Source: an uncultured Methanobrevibacter sp. (lineage in GTDB: Archaea; Methanobacteriota; Methanobacteria; Methanobacteriales; Methanobacteriaceae). From it: 64,000 nt of DNA. This document shows positions 25,228-34,637 of the stretch, one piece after another. The notes under the pieces are model-generated. The model worked only from the letters and a program-made list of their open reading frames with translations, searched no databases and was not told the origin of the DNA. The stretch covers positions 25,511 through 89,510 of the forward strand of contig NZ_CAMJUE010000004.1 of NCBI RefSeq assembly GCF_946408925.1. Direction: 5' to 3'. The position numbers were made by a program, and so were the translations under genes. Position 1 is the stretch's first letter. Every line of letters begins with the position of its first letter.

Positions 25228-26535
25228 ATGAATATTACTGTAATTGGGACTGGATACGTTGGTCTTGTAACTGGCGCATGCTTTTCAAAAATGGGTAATA
25301 AGGTATATTGTGTAGATATTGATGAAAATAAAATTGAAAACTTAAAAAATAACATAATGCCTATTTTTGAACCTCAATTAGAAGATATTGTAAAGACTTC
25401 CCAAAAAAGAGGAGATTTAATCTTCACAACTGATATTGGTGAGGCTTTGGATAATACCAATATCATTTTTATTGCTGTTGGAACTCCAATGGCCGATGAT
25501 GGGTCTGCCAATTTGGATTATATATTTTCAGCTGCAAGAGACATTGCTGAAAATATTTCTCATGAATCAATTGTTGTTATCAAATCAACAGTACCTGTCG
25601 GCACCGCATTTAAAGTTAAAGAGGAAATTGAAAAAAATTGTGATGTAAAAATTGACATAGCGTCTAACCCTGAATTTTTAAAGGAGGGCAATGCGGTTAA
25701 TGATTGTTTACGTCCGGACAGGGTTGTCATTGGTGCTGAAAGTGATGATGTTTTTGAAATATTGAAGGAATTATACTCTTCATTCGTATCTAATCATGAT
25801 AGATTTATTTGTATGGATATTAAATCTTCAGAAATGACAAAATATGTTGCTAATGCAATGCTTGCAACTAAAATATCTTTTATGAATGAGATAGCTAATA
25901 TTTGTGAGGTTACCGGTGCGGATGTAAAAAATGTCCGTCTTGGAATCGGTTCGGATAAACGTATCGGTTATGATTTTATTTATGCCGGATGCGGTTATGG
26001 TGGAAGCTGTTTTCCAAAAGATGTTCAGGCACTGATAAATACTTCACGTGTTAACGGTTATGAACCAAAGATATTGTCAACTATAGAAGAGGTTAATAAT
26101 AATCAAAAGATGGTTCTTGTAAATAAGGTAGTTGACAGATTTGGCAGTGATTTATCAGGCCTTACGTTTAGTATTTGGGGTCTTTCATTCAAACCTTATA
26201 CAAATGATGTAAGGGAAGCTACATCACTAACTGTAATTTCATCACTTATTGATAAAGGCGCAAAAATAAAAGCCTATGACTCACATGCAATTGAAGAATT
26301 CAAAAAAACAATTGACGATAAATATCTCGATTCAATAGAATTTTTTGACAATAGATATGATGTGCTAAATAATTGTGATGCATTAATATTGATTACTGAA
26401 TGGAAGGAATTCAGAAACCCTGATTTTGAAATTATTGCAGATAAATTAAATAAGAGTATCATATTTGATGGCAGAAATATTTATAATAAAAAAATACAAC
26501 AAAGAGGTTTTGAATTATATCAAATAGGATGTTAA
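25228..26535 (+). CDS. ugd: UDP-glucose 6-dehydrogenase family
   Basis: A 435-residue nucleotide-sugar dehydrogenase that oxidises the C6 hydroxyl to a carboxylate with two NAD. The N-terminal dinucleotide motif is GTGYVGLVTG (7-16); the catalytic Cys is Cys261 in YGGSCFPKDV; SNPEFLKEG (147-154) and the C-terminal FDGRN strand are typical. Length and motifs are closest to UDP-glucose dehydrogenases, giving UDP-glucuronate, but UDP-ManNAc or GDP-mannose enzymes share these motifs. It starts 15 bases after the acyltransferase with GGAGG upstream. It should supply an acidic sugar to the locus. Confidence 0.9.
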   Translation: MNITVIGTGYVGLVTGACFSKMGNKVYCVDIDENKIENLKNNIMPIFEPQLEDIVKTSQKRGDLIFTTDIGEALDNTNIIFIAVGTPMADDGSANLDYIFSAARDIAENISHESIVVIKSTVPVGTAFKVKEEIEKNCDVKIDIASNPEFLKEGNAVNDCLRPDRVVIGAESDDVFEILKELYSSFVSNHDRFICMDIKSSEMTKYVANAMLATKISFMNEIANICEVTGADVKNVRLGIGSDKRIGYDFIYAGCGYGGSCFPKDVQALINTSRVNGYEPKILSTIEEVNNNQKMVLVNKVVDRFGSDLSGLTFSIWGLSFKPYTNDVREATSLTVISSLIDKGAKIKAYDSHAIEEFKKTIDDKYLDSIEFFDNRYDVLNNCDALILITEWKEFRNPDFEIIADKLNKSIIFDGRNIYNKKIQQRGFELYQIGC

Positions 26536-26553
26536 TTAATCTTAGAGGTTATT

Positions 26554-28515
26554 ATGTATAAAATATCAATTATTGTCCCGGTATATAATGCTGAAGATAA
26601 AATTGAGAGGGCATTTAATTCTATTTACAATCAAACTTTAGGATTTGAAAATCTTGAAGTGATACTGGTAGATGATTGTTCAACAGACAGCAGTCCCGAA
26701 ATCATAAAAAATTATCAAGAAAAGTATGAAAATGTCAAAGCAATATGTTTGGATGAGAATAGTGGTTTTGCAGGAAAACCTCGTAATATTGCTGTTGAAA
26801 ATGCAACTTCAGAGTATTTGATGTTTTTAGATTCGGATGATGAATATTTTAACAATGCCTGTGAGATATTATACGAAAATATTATAAATGATGACTATGA
26901 AATGGTTTCAGGTAATTATGTTCGTTGTGTAGGAGATATTATACAAAATAAATACTGGAATAATATTGAGTTGGTGGATAACTCTTTTGAAGTCAAATCA
27001 GTCCACGAACAGCCTGAATTGTTTTCACTTCCACCATCAGTTTGGACAAAAATTATTAAAAAGGACTTAGTTTTAAAAAATGATATAAAATTCATTGAAG
27101 GGGTTCCTGCTCAAGATGTGTATTTTGTCTATAAATGTTTATTGAATGCAGATGGCATAAAATATGTTGATGTTCCGGTAGTTCGCTATATGCCCGGAGA
27201 CAACATCCATGATTTTTCAACCACTTCTGTTAAAAATAAAAAAACATTATTTGGTTTTCTAAAAGCATATATTGAGATATTATCACTGTTTGATGATTAT
27301 GAATCCTATAAAAGGTGTCTGGGAGGTCATTTAGATTTTTGGGTTCCTCATCTTATTGCTTCAAACATATCTAAAGTTGAAAAAATTGATCTTTTAACAT
27401 ATGCCTACCCATTATTCGAGATTTTTAAAGATGATGTTGACTTTAAACCACGATTTGTTTTACGCGAATTTTTTAATAAAGTATACAAAAAGGATTTTGC
27501 AGGTGCAGTTATATTATCTGAAAAAATCCGATTCAAATTAGCAGAAAATAATTATAATATCTATAATGAACTAAAAAATAGAGATATAATTATTCTTGAA
27601 ACAGATAATCATTCATATGAATTATTCAACCTTTTTAATGAAAATGACAGTTCTGTAAAATTATTGTCATTTGACAATAGGTATGATTCACAGTCACGGA
27701 TAAATATTTTTGAATATTATTCTAAAAAGTTTGGTGAGGGTAATTCGGATTTTCAAAAATTCATTGAACCTAAGGAAAATGAAAACTATATTAAAATAAA
27801 AAAATCCCACGGAAATGTCGTCAATATAAAATATTTCAGTTCAGATTCTAAAAACGACTCAGATTTGGTCATGGAAAAATTTTACATTGATGATAAGCTA
27901 TTTGAATGCACCACTTTTAATGATGGCGAAATTCAAAAACAATCTTTTTTCACTGAAGATGGATTTAAATTTTTAAATATTGAAAAAAATGTTGTCAAAC
28001 TCTTTAATAGAGATATGGATTATGAAATTGAGTTTTCAGGTATTGATGAGTTTTACAATTATTTCATAAGCGAAATCTGTCTCATTTCCAATGAAAAGCC
28101 ATTTTTAATCTGTGAAAATCCAACAAAATGTTTAAATATTAAAAATATCGATTCTAGTATAGCATTTAAAATCAGCAACGGCTACTGCTGCGCTCAAACT
28201 TATGATATGGAGATTATATTTAATTTCCAGGGTAACCTGCTAAACAATTGGTATAAATTTTTAAGAAATATATATCTGGATGAAATAAATGATTTAAATG
28301 ACCTTCCAGTTAAATATGATAAACTGGAGAATAAAAATAAAAGTTTAAAAAATAAAATAAATAATTTAAATAAACAAAAATCAGATTTAAAAGAACAAAT
28401 TAAAAAGCTTGAAAAACAAAGAGATAATTATCATGATTTGAATAATGAATTATTATCTTCAAACAGTTGGAAACTTACAAAACCTTTAAGGAAAATAAAA
28501 AATATTAAAAAATAA
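26554..28515 (+). CDS. GT2 glycosyltransferase with coiled coil and SNSWK tail
   Basis: A 653-residue enzyme. Residues 1-230 are a GT2 domain (ISIIVPVYNAEDKIERA; VDDCSTDSSPE; MFLDSDDEYF as the DxD-like metal site). A middle region of about 330 residues (ILSLFDDYESY to LLNNWYKF) is unknown to me. A Lys/Asn-rich coiled coil at about 590-635 leads to the C-terminal tail SSNSWKLTKPLRKIKNIKK. The same tail ends other enzymes nearby. Shine-Dalgarno GAGGT lies before the ATG. It transfers a sugar from a nucleotide donor, with an undefined substrate. Confidence 0.85.
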   Translation: MYKISIIVPVYNAEDKIERAFNSIYNQTLGFENLEVILVDDCSTDSSPEIIKNYQEKYENVKAICLDENSGFAGKPRNIAVENATSEYLMFLDSDDEYFNNACEILYENIINDDYEMVSGNYVRCVGDIIQNKYWNNIELVDNSFEVKSVHEQPELFSLPPSVWTKIIKKDLVLKNDIKFIEGVPAQDVYFVYKCLLNADGIKYVDVPVVRYMPGDNIHDFSTTSVKNKKTLFGFLKAYIEILSLFDDYESYKRCLGGHLDFWVPHLIASNISKVEKIDLLTYAYPLFEIFKDDVDFKPRFVLREFFNKVYKKDFAGAVILSEKIRFKLAENNYNIYNELKNRDIIILETDNHSYELFNLFNENDSSVKLLSFDNRYDSQSRINIFEYYSKKFGEGNSDFQKFIEPKENENYIKIKKSHGNVVNIKYFSSDSKNDSDLVMEKFYIDDKLFECTTFNDGEIQKQSFFTEDGFKFLNIEKNVVKLFNRDMDYEIEFSGIDEFYNYFISEICLISNEKPFLICENPTKCLNIKNIDSSIAFKISNGYCCAQTYDMEIIFNFQGNLLNNWYKFLRNIYLDEINDLNDLPVKYDKLENKNKSLKNKINNLNKQKSDLKEQIKKLEKQRDNYHDLNNELLSSNSWKLTKPLRKIKNIKK

Positions 28516-28528
28516 CTTTATGGTGGTT

Positions 28529-29704
28529 ATGTTGACAAAAATTTCTATTATAATTCCAGTTTTTAACACTGCAAGTTATTTGGATGAATGTTTGAAAAGT
28601 GTTTTAAATCAGACATTCACTGATTTTGAGATAATTTGTGTTAATGACGGATCAAGTGATAGCTCTTTAGATGTACTTAAGAACTATCAGCTTAAAGATA
28701 ATAGGATTAAAGTAATCAGTCAATCCAATAAAGGTGCGGGTGCTGCTAGAAATGTAGGAATTAAATATGCTAAAGGGGATTACATTTTATTTTTGGATTC
28801 TGATGATTATATCACAAACCATGCATTAAGTGAAGTTTATGATATTGCAGTTTCCACATCTGCAGATATGGTATTATTCAAATTGATTAATTTTGATAAT
28901 GAAACCTATGAAACCTCAAAATCCAACTATTTTGAAATGAAATTTATTAAGGATATCGTCGGAGACAATGTCTTCAGTTGGAAAAATGTCAAAAATAGAT
29001 TTTTTGATATTTCCATTACCGCTCCCGGAAAATTAATTAAAACTAATTTAATTAAAAATATCCGCTTCCCTGAAGAGATTATATTTGAGGATAATGTTTT
29101 CTTTAGCAAAGTCCTGTTTAAAACAAAACGATTATATTTTTATGACAGATATTTATATAACAGACGTTTAAGGGATGATTCGGTAACAACATCCTATTAT
29201 GAACATTTTATAGATTGCGTTACCGCATATGATTTAATTGAATCTGAAATCAGAAAAAGTGGCAACTATGACTATTTGGCTGACCAGTTATTTAATCGCA
29301 AATGCAGGGATATATTTAACAGATTTTCACAGCTTCCAAACAAATTCAAGAAAGAATATTATGACAAAACTAAAGAAAACTTCTTAAAAAATAAAAATAA
29401 GCTTGAAAGTGAAGGCACATTAAAAATATGTGATGAATATAGTTTAAATTTATTTAATTCAGCAATAAACACTCGTACATATAGGGAATTTGAATTGTCC
29501 GTTGAAAATTATAATTTAAAACTTCAATTAGATAAATTAAGATTAGATAATCAATTATTGAAACGTCAACATGCTAAAAAGATTTATAAAATGGAAACTG
29601 ACTATAAACAACAAATAGAATCAATTAAAGGCTCAACAAGCTGGAAAATTACCAGGATATTCAGAGTTGTCGCTAACTTCTTTAGAAGGATTTTCAGTTC
29701 CTAA
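28529..29704 (+). CDS. GT2 glycosyltransferase with coiled-coil tail
   Basis: A 391-residue inverting GT2 enzyme. KISIIIPVFNTASYLDECL starts the fold, VNDGSSDSS binds the nucleotide and FLDSDDYI gives the metal-binding acids. The last 60 residues form a coiled coil that ends in GSTSWKITRIFRVVANFFRRI, a divergent form of the shared SWK tail. An in-frame ATG at 28520 adds three residues; homologs usually begin one to three residues before the first strand, so 28529 is preferred. It follows the previous gene by about ten bases. Confidence 0.87.
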   Translation: MLTKISIIIPVFNTASYLDECLKSVLNQTFTDFEIICVNDGSSDSSLDVLKNYQLKDNRIKVISQSNKGAGAARNVGIKYAKGDYILFLDSDDYITNHALSEVYDIAVSTSADMVLFKLINFDNETYETSKSNYFEMKFIKDIVGDNVFSWKNVKNRFFDISITAPGKLIKTNLIKNIRFPEEIIFEDNVFFSKVLFKTKRLYFYDRYLYNRRLRDDSVTTSYYEHFIDCVTAYDLIESEIRKSGNYDYLADQLFNRKCRDIFNRFSQLPNKFKKEYYDKTKENFLKNKNKLESEGTLKICDEYSLNLFNSAINTRTYREFELSVENYNLKLQLDKLRLDNQLLKRQHAKKIYKMETDYKQQIESIKGSTSWKITRIFRVVANFFRRIFSS

Positions 29705-29738
29705 ACTTTTATTAAATATTATTTATTAAAATATTACC

Positions 29739-31112
29739 ATGAGTAAAAATCATTGTGATGAGCTATATATTTCCTATTTATTCCCACCATTAAATAAAGC
29801 ATCAGGAATAACAGTTTTTAAAAGGATAGCTGAAAATAATAAGAAAGTTGATGTTTTACAGGGGAAATTTGATTTATCTAGTGACTTCAATGATTATGTC
29901 GATAATTATATCAATGAAAGATTTTATGTTTCTGTTGATGATTCGTTGGATTGGACAAGTTTCATATTTAAATTCATTGAAAAAGGGTTAAATGAAATAA
30001 AAAAGGATTATGAAAACATTTACTCCAGATCATGGTTAATGGCCAATCATTTTTTAGCATTTGAATATAAGTGTTTGAACAGGAATGTTTTTTGGACAGC
30101 TGAATTTTCAGATCCTTTAATATATGATATACATAATAAAAAACGACAGTTTAAACAGATGGTCATTGATGATGAAAAATTCATTTCAAAAATCAATAAA
30201 GAGATAACCGTTTTCAATAAGAATAACAATTCGAACTTTAAGTTAATTGAAAATAACTCCATGGCATATTTTATTGCCGAATATTTGGTGTATTTGTTTG
30301 CTGACAGGATAATTTTTACAAATGAAAATCAATGCAGGTTCATGCTGAATCAATTCCCCGAAAATATCAGACAATTAGTTTTAAATAAAAGTGAAATCAG
30401 AAGACATCCTACATTATCCGAGGATTTTTACAAAATTAAGAATGTTGACTTGAATCTGGATAATAACAAGGTCAATATTGCTTATTTTGGAAATGAATTT
30501 TATTCAAAAAGGCACTTTGAGGCATTGTTTTATGCAGTAGAAGCATTAAATCATAAATTTAAAGATAAACTTAAAATTTACATATACACTTCAGATCATG
30601 ATTTATTAAAGAAGCTGATTCCCTCTGATATATTTTCTGTTAGAGAACCTCTTGATTATCTTGATTTTCTAAATGCAACAACTAAATTTGATATTCTGAT
30701 TGTTAATGACGCAATCACAAAAGACAATTTTGAAATCAATCCGTATTTACCATCAAAACTGTCTGATTATTTAGGTTCCAACACTGATATCTGGGCATTA
30801 TATGAAGATGGAAGTTCACTTTCACAATTTAATTTAAAATATAAATCTGAAATAAACGATTATGACAGCTGCTTATATGAACTGGTTAAAATCATTGAAG
30901 ACAGGGGGTTTTGCGATGATGATTTTTCCATTGATGAAAATTACATAAACTCCCGCTTAACAAATCTTAATGATTTATATGAACAGACATTCAGACAAAA
31001 ACAAAGGTTGGAAAGTGAAATTGAGAAGTTGACTTTTGAAAATAATGAAATCAAATCATCCAATAGTTGGAAGATAACAAAACCTTTGAGAAATTTAAAA
31101 AATAAAAAATAA
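29739..31112 (+). CDS. Glycosyltransferase (GT-B/GT4-like) with SNSWK tail
   Basis: A 457-residue protein. The N-terminal sequence LYISYLFPPLNKASGITVFKR resembles the opening of bacterial GT-B glycosyltransferases that act on surface polysaccharides. A second Rossmann-like half begins near NIAYFGNEFYSKRHFEAL, followed by PYLPSKLSDYLGSNTDIWALYEDGS, where the SKLSDYLG acid/sugar-binding region fits GT4. The C-terminus is a coiled coil and SSNSWKITKPLRNLKNKK. No Shine-Dalgarno is obvious before the ATG. The donor is unknown. Confidence 0.75.
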   Translation: MSKNHCDELYISYLFPPLNKASGITVFKRIAENNKKVDVLQGKFDLSSDFNDYVDNYINERFYVSVDDSLDWTSFIFKFIEKGLNEIKKDYENIYSRSWLMANHFLAFEYKCLNRNVFWTAEFSDPLIYDIHNKKRQFKQMVIDDEKFISKINKEITVFNKNNNSNFKLIENNSMAYFIAEYLVYLFADRIIFTNENQCRFMLNQFPENIRQLVLNKSEIRRHPTLSEDFYKIKNVDLNLDNNKVNIAYFGNEFYSKRHFEALFYAVEALNHKFKDKLKIYIYTSDHDLLKKLIPSDIFSVREPLDYLDFLNATTKFDILIVNDAITKDNFEINPYLPSKLSDYLGSNTDIWALYEDGSSLSQFNLKYKSEINDYDSCLYELVKIIEDRGFCDDDFSIDENYINSRLTNLNDLYEQTFRQKQRLESEIEKLTFENNEIKSSNSWKITKPLRNLKNKK

Positions 31113-31121
31113 TGTGGTTTA

Positions 31122-32228
31122 ATGTGCGAAATATCTGTAATAATTCCGGTTTACAATGTTGAAAAGTATTTGAAGGAATGTCTTGACAGTGTAGTTAATC
31201 AAAGCTTTACAGATTTGGAAATAATATGCGTTAATGATGGATCAGCGGATAAATCCTCAGATATCCTGGAAGAATATTCAAAAAAAGATAGTAGGATAAA
31301 AATTATTACTCAAAAAAATCAGGGACTTGGAGCTTCAAGAAACAACGGTTTAAATTTAGCAAAAGGAAAATATGTTTACTTTATTGATTCGGATGATTAT
31401 ATAAATCCGGATACTTTGGAAAAATTGCACGAAAGCATTGAATCCAACCGGTCAGATGTGGTATTATTTAAATTTGAAACATTTGATGATGCAAGAAATG
31501 TTCACAACAGAGGCAGTGAATTCAGAATTGATAAGATTTTTGGAGATAGGGATTATTCGGATTTCACATTTACATATAATGAAGTTAAAAAGCATGTTTT
31601 GAATACCGCTTTTTCAGCATGTTTAAAATTGTATAGTAAGGATTTTCTTGATTCATATGATGATTTCAGGTTTCCGGAAAATATTTCATATGAGGACGTT
31701 GTGTTTCATGTAAAGGTAATGACAAGAGCATCAAGGATTTCATTTGTCAATGAATCAATGTATCATTACCGTTCAAATCCAGATTCAATATCCAATTTGA
31801 AATCTAATGGTTTTGACATATTTGAAGTTATTGATATGGTTGAAGACTTTTTAAGGCAGGATGATTATTATGATATTTTAGAAAATGAATTTGCATTATT
31901 TAAAATATCACAGATTTTAACTTACTTAAAATCAACCAAATCTGAAGAATTTTTCCAAAAAGCAAAAAATGAATTTGAAAGCTTTAAGATTAATGACATG
32001 AATTTTATCAAACCAAAATTTGAAGAGTATAATATGGTTTTGGAATCTGATTCTTATTTGGATTATATTTCAAATTATTACTTAATTCAAATTTCAAAAC
32101 TTGAAAAAGAAAATGAAAAGCTAAGAATAGAAAATAAAGAATTAAAACAGATTAATCACGGGATGCGTCATTCTAGAAGTTGGAAGTTAACAAAACCTCT
32201 ACGTTTTCTGAAAAATTATAGGAAGTAA
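31122..32228 (+). CDS. GT2 glycosyltransferase with SRSWK tail
   Basis: A 368-residue GT2 enzyme starting EISVIIPVYNVEKYLKECL, with VNDGSADKSSD and YFIDSDDYIN as nucleotide and metal motifs. The coiled coil at about 325-345 (ENEKLRIENKELKQI) leads to RSWKLTKPLRFLKNYRK at the C-terminus. The gene starts nine bases after the previous stop, with GTGGT before the ATG. It ends the five-glycan-enzyme run that starts at 24082; the next transcription unit is the ABC transporter. Confidence 0.88.
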   Translation: MCEISVIIPVYNVEKYLKECLDSVVNQSFTDLEIICVNDGSADKSSDILEEYSKKDSRIKIITQKNQGLGASRNNGLNLAKGKYVYFIDSDDYINPDTLEKLHESIESNRSDVVLFKFETFDDARNVHNRGSEFRIDKIFGDRDYSDFTFTYNEVKKHVLNTAFSACLKLYSKDFLDSYDDFRFPENISYEDVVFHVKVMTRASRISFVNESMYHYRSNPDSISNLKSNGFDIFEVIDMVEDFLRQDDYYDILENEFALFKISQILTYLKSTKSEEFFQKAKNEFESFKINDMNFIKPKFEEYNMVLESDSYLDYISNYYLIQISKLEKENEKLRIENKELKQINHGMRHSRSWKLTKPLRFLKNYRK

Positions 32229-32270
32229 TAATTCATTTTGAACAGTTAATAATTACATTAATATATCTTA

Positions 32271-32285
32271 TTTTATAAAATATAA
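32271..32285 (+). promoter_or_regulatory. TATA box of the amino-acid ABC operon
   Basis: A 15-base A/T run with TTTTATAAAATATAA lies about 50 bases before the ATG at 32336. A start site about 25 bases downstream would fall at the 3' edge of the palindrome at 32288-32306. Confidence 0.6.
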
Positions 32286-32287
32286 TT

Positions 32288-32306
32288 TAGTAGAAATATT
32301 CTACTA
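32288..32306. promoter_or_regulatory. Palindromic operator candidate
   Basis: A perfect inverted repeat with 8-base arms, TAGTAGAA and TTCTACTA, around ATA lies directly after the TATA box of the ABC operon and upstream of the substrate-binding protein. Its position over the expected transcription start suits a repressor. It is too short and AT-rich to be a terminator, and no T run follows. The regulator is unknown. Confidence 0.6.
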
Positions 32307-32335
32307 TATAGTTATAACTATTTTGGTGTTTTAAA

Positions 32336-33175
32336 ATGAATAAAAAGATAGGTATTATATTTGCTTTAGTATTAGTAGCTTTCTTAGTTATGGGTACTGC
32401 AAGCGCTGGTTTATTTGACTTTTTAGGAGGAAATAATGCATCCAATAATGCTACAGCTAACGATGAAAATACATTCATTGTTGGATTTGATGCAGAATTC
32501 CCGCCTTACGGATATAAGGACAACAGTGGAAACTATGTTGGTTTCGACTTAGACTTAGCAAAAGAAGTTTGTGAAAGAAACAATTGGACTTTTAAAGCAC
32601 AACCAATCGATTGGGATGCAAAAGATGCGGAACTTGATTCAGGTTCTATTGACTGTATTTGGAATGGATTCACCATTAATGGTAGGGAAAACGACTATAC
32701 CTGGTCTGAACCTTATATTGACAACAAACAAGTTATTGTTGTAAAATCTGATTCTGGAATTAATTCTCTTGATGATTTAGCAGGAAAAACTGTAGAAACA
32801 CAAAAAGACTCCTCAGCATTATCTGCACTTAAAGGAGACAACAAAACATTATCAGATAAATTCGCAACATTGACTGAAGTTGCTGATTATAATACAGCAT
32901 TCATGGATTTAGAATCAGGAGCATGTGATGCAGTAGCTGTTGATATCGGTGTAGGACAACACCAAATATCTTCCAAATCTAATTCAGATGCCTACAAAAT
33001 TTTAACTGATCCTATTTCATCAGAACAGTATGGTATTGGATTCAAAAAAGGAAACGATGCTTTAAAAGACAAAGTACAAGCAACATTAGATGAAATGTTT
33101 GCAGACGGAACTGTAGTAAAGATTGCTCAAAACTACAGTGATTCCGGTGTACCTGGTTCTTTAATCACAAAATAA
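32336..33175 (+). CDS. Polar amino-acid ABC transporter, substrate-binding protein
   Basis: A 279-residue extracellular solute-binding protein, family 3. A signal peptide (MNKKIGIIFALVLVAFLVMGTASA) is followed by an Asn/Ala linker and the domain starting FIVGFDAEFPPYGYKDNSGNYVGFDLDLAKEV, the hallmark of amino-acid binders. GFTINGRENDYTWSEPY holds the Arg that contacts the alpha-carboxylate. Membrane attachment could be by the uncut anchor, as no lipobox is seen. The gene heads a three-gene operon with permease and ATPase. Which amino acid is bound cannot be told from sequence. Confidence 0.9.
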   Translation: MNKKIGIIFALVLVAFLVMGTASAGLFDFLGGNNASNNATANDENTFIVGFDAEFPPYGYKDNSGNYVGFDLDLAKEVCERNNWTFKAQPIDWDAKDAELDSGSIDCIWNGFTINGRENDYTWSEPYIDNKQVIVVKSDSGINSLDDLAGKTVETQKDSSALSALKGDNKTLSDKFATLTEVADYNTAFMDLESGACDAVAVDIGVGQHQISSKSNSDAYKILTDPISSEQYGIGFKKGNDALKDKVQATLDEMFADGTVVKIAQNYSDSGVPGSLITK

Positions 33176-33207
33176 ACTAAATTAGTTTTGAGGGGAGAAT
33201 TAGTTAT

Positions 33208-33858
33208 ATGATATTAAGTAATGTAATTGCACAATTACTTGGAGGTATGGTTACCTCAATTGAAATATTTATATTAACTTTATTATTCTCTCTTCCTCTG
33301 GGTTTAGTTATAGCCGGAGGAAGAATGAGTAAATTTGCACCATTGCGATGGTTAATGAAGGTATATATTTCAATCATGAGAGGAACACCATTAATGTTAC
33401 AATTAATAGTAGTATTTTTCGCACCATACTATGTTTTTGGTGTGAGTTTATCGGCTGATTATCGTTTTATTGCTGTTATTATAGCATTTACTATAAATTA
33501 TGCAGCATATTTTGCTGAAATTTATCGTGGAGGAATCGAATCCATTAACAGTGGACAATATGAAGCTGCACAAGTACTTGGATACTCAAAAATTGAAACA
33601 TTTTTCATAATCATAATGCCACAGGTATTTAAAGTAATTCTTCCTTCAGTAACTAATGAAGTAATTACACTTGTAAAGGACACTTCACTATCATTTGTAA
33701 TTGCAATTCCGGAAATGTTTACTGTAGCAAAACAGATTGCAGCTGCAGATGCATCAATTGCTGCATTGCTTGTAGCAGGTGTTTTCTATTATATATTTAA
33801 TATTATAGTTGCATTTGTAATGGAATACTTGGAAAATAGGATGAACTATTATGAATAG
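33208..33858 (+). CDS. Polar amino-acid ABC transporter, permease
   Basis: A 216-residue HisM/GlnP-type permease with about five spans. The EAA-type loop that contacts the ATPase is visible as QYEAAQVLGYSKIETFFIIIMPQ. The MRGTPLMLQLIVVFF segment is the typical HisMQ signature. Shine-Dalgarno GAGGGGAG lies before the ATG. A single permease gene suggests a homodimer. It lies between the binding protein and the ATPase. Confidence 0.93.
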   Translation: MILSNVIAQLLGGMVTSIEIFILTLLFSLPLGLVIAGGRMSKFAPLRWLMKVYISIMRGTPLMLQLIVVFFAPYYVFGVSLSADYRFIAVIIAFTINYAAYFAEIYRGGIESINSGQYEAAQVLGYSKIETFFIIIMPQVFKVILPSVTNEVITLVKDTSLSFVIAIPEMFTVAKQIAAADASIAALLVAGVFYYIFNIIVAFVMEYLENRMNYYE

Positions 33859-33867
33859 AGGGATATT

Positions 33868-34551
33868 ATGAGTTTGCTTGAAGTTAAAAATCTTAAGAAA
33901 AGTTTTGATGATAATGTAGTTTTAAAGGATATTTCTCTAAGTGTAGAAAAGGGTGAAGTTTTAGCCATTATAGGTCCTTCAGGTTCAGGTAAATCAACAT
34001 TGCTTAGATGCATAACTGATTTGGAAACTGAAGATAGTGGTGAAATTAATTTCGACGGATCTTTCGGATTGGTATTTCAGAATTTCAACTTGTTTCCTCA
34101 TCATTCAGTAATGAAAAATATTACAAATGCACCAATACGTGTTCAAAAAAGAGATAAAAAAGAAGTATTTGAACATGCAAGAGACTTGCTTAAAAAGATG
34201 GGTCTTGAAGATAAGGAAGATGCATATCCTTGTGAGTTGTCAGGAGGTCAGCAGCAAAGGGTTTCAATAGCAAGAGCGCTTGCGATGAATCCGGATATTC
34301 TGTTCTTCGATGAACCTACTTCAGCACTTGATCCTGAACTGACCGGTGAAATTCTTAAGGTAATACGTGATCTTGCTGCTGAAAATATGACAATGGTGAT
34401 TGTAACACACGAAATGGCTTTTGCTCGAAATGTAGCTGATAACATCATTTTTATGGATGGTGGAGTTATTGTTGAGCAGGGCACACCTGAAGAAGTATTT
34501 TCTTCTGAAAATAAGAGGATGAAAGATTTCCTCGGAAAATTTTATGATTAG
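33868..34551 (+). CDS. Polar amino-acid ABC transporter, ATP-binding protein
   Basis: A 227-residue ABC ATPase, slightly shorter than usual for the GlnQ/HisP family because the region between Walker A and the Q-loop is shortened. Walker A is GPSGSGKST, the Q-loop is [10 protein letters not shown], the signature is LSGGQQQR, Walker B is [13 protein letters not shown] and the H-loop His lies in IVTHEMAFA. It completes the operon. Energy coupling of amino-acid uptake with the two upstream genes follows. Confidence 0.95.
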   Translation: MSLLEVKNLKKSFDDNVVLKDISLSVEKGEVLAIIGPSGSGKSTLLRCITDLETEDSGEINFDGSFGLVFQNFNLFPHHSVMKNITNAPIRVQKRDKKEVFEHARDLLKKMGLEDKEDAYPCELSGGQQQRVSIARALAMNPDILFFDEPTSALDPELTGEILKVIRDLAAENMTMVIVTHEMAFARNVADNIIFMDGGVIVEQGTPEEVFSSENKRMKDFLGKFYD

Positions 34552-34637
34552 TCATAAAATTTAAATTCTATTTTTTTTTACTTTCAGATAGTTTTATATG
34601 CTTTAATGATATAAATTATCTCAAAGGAGGAATATTC

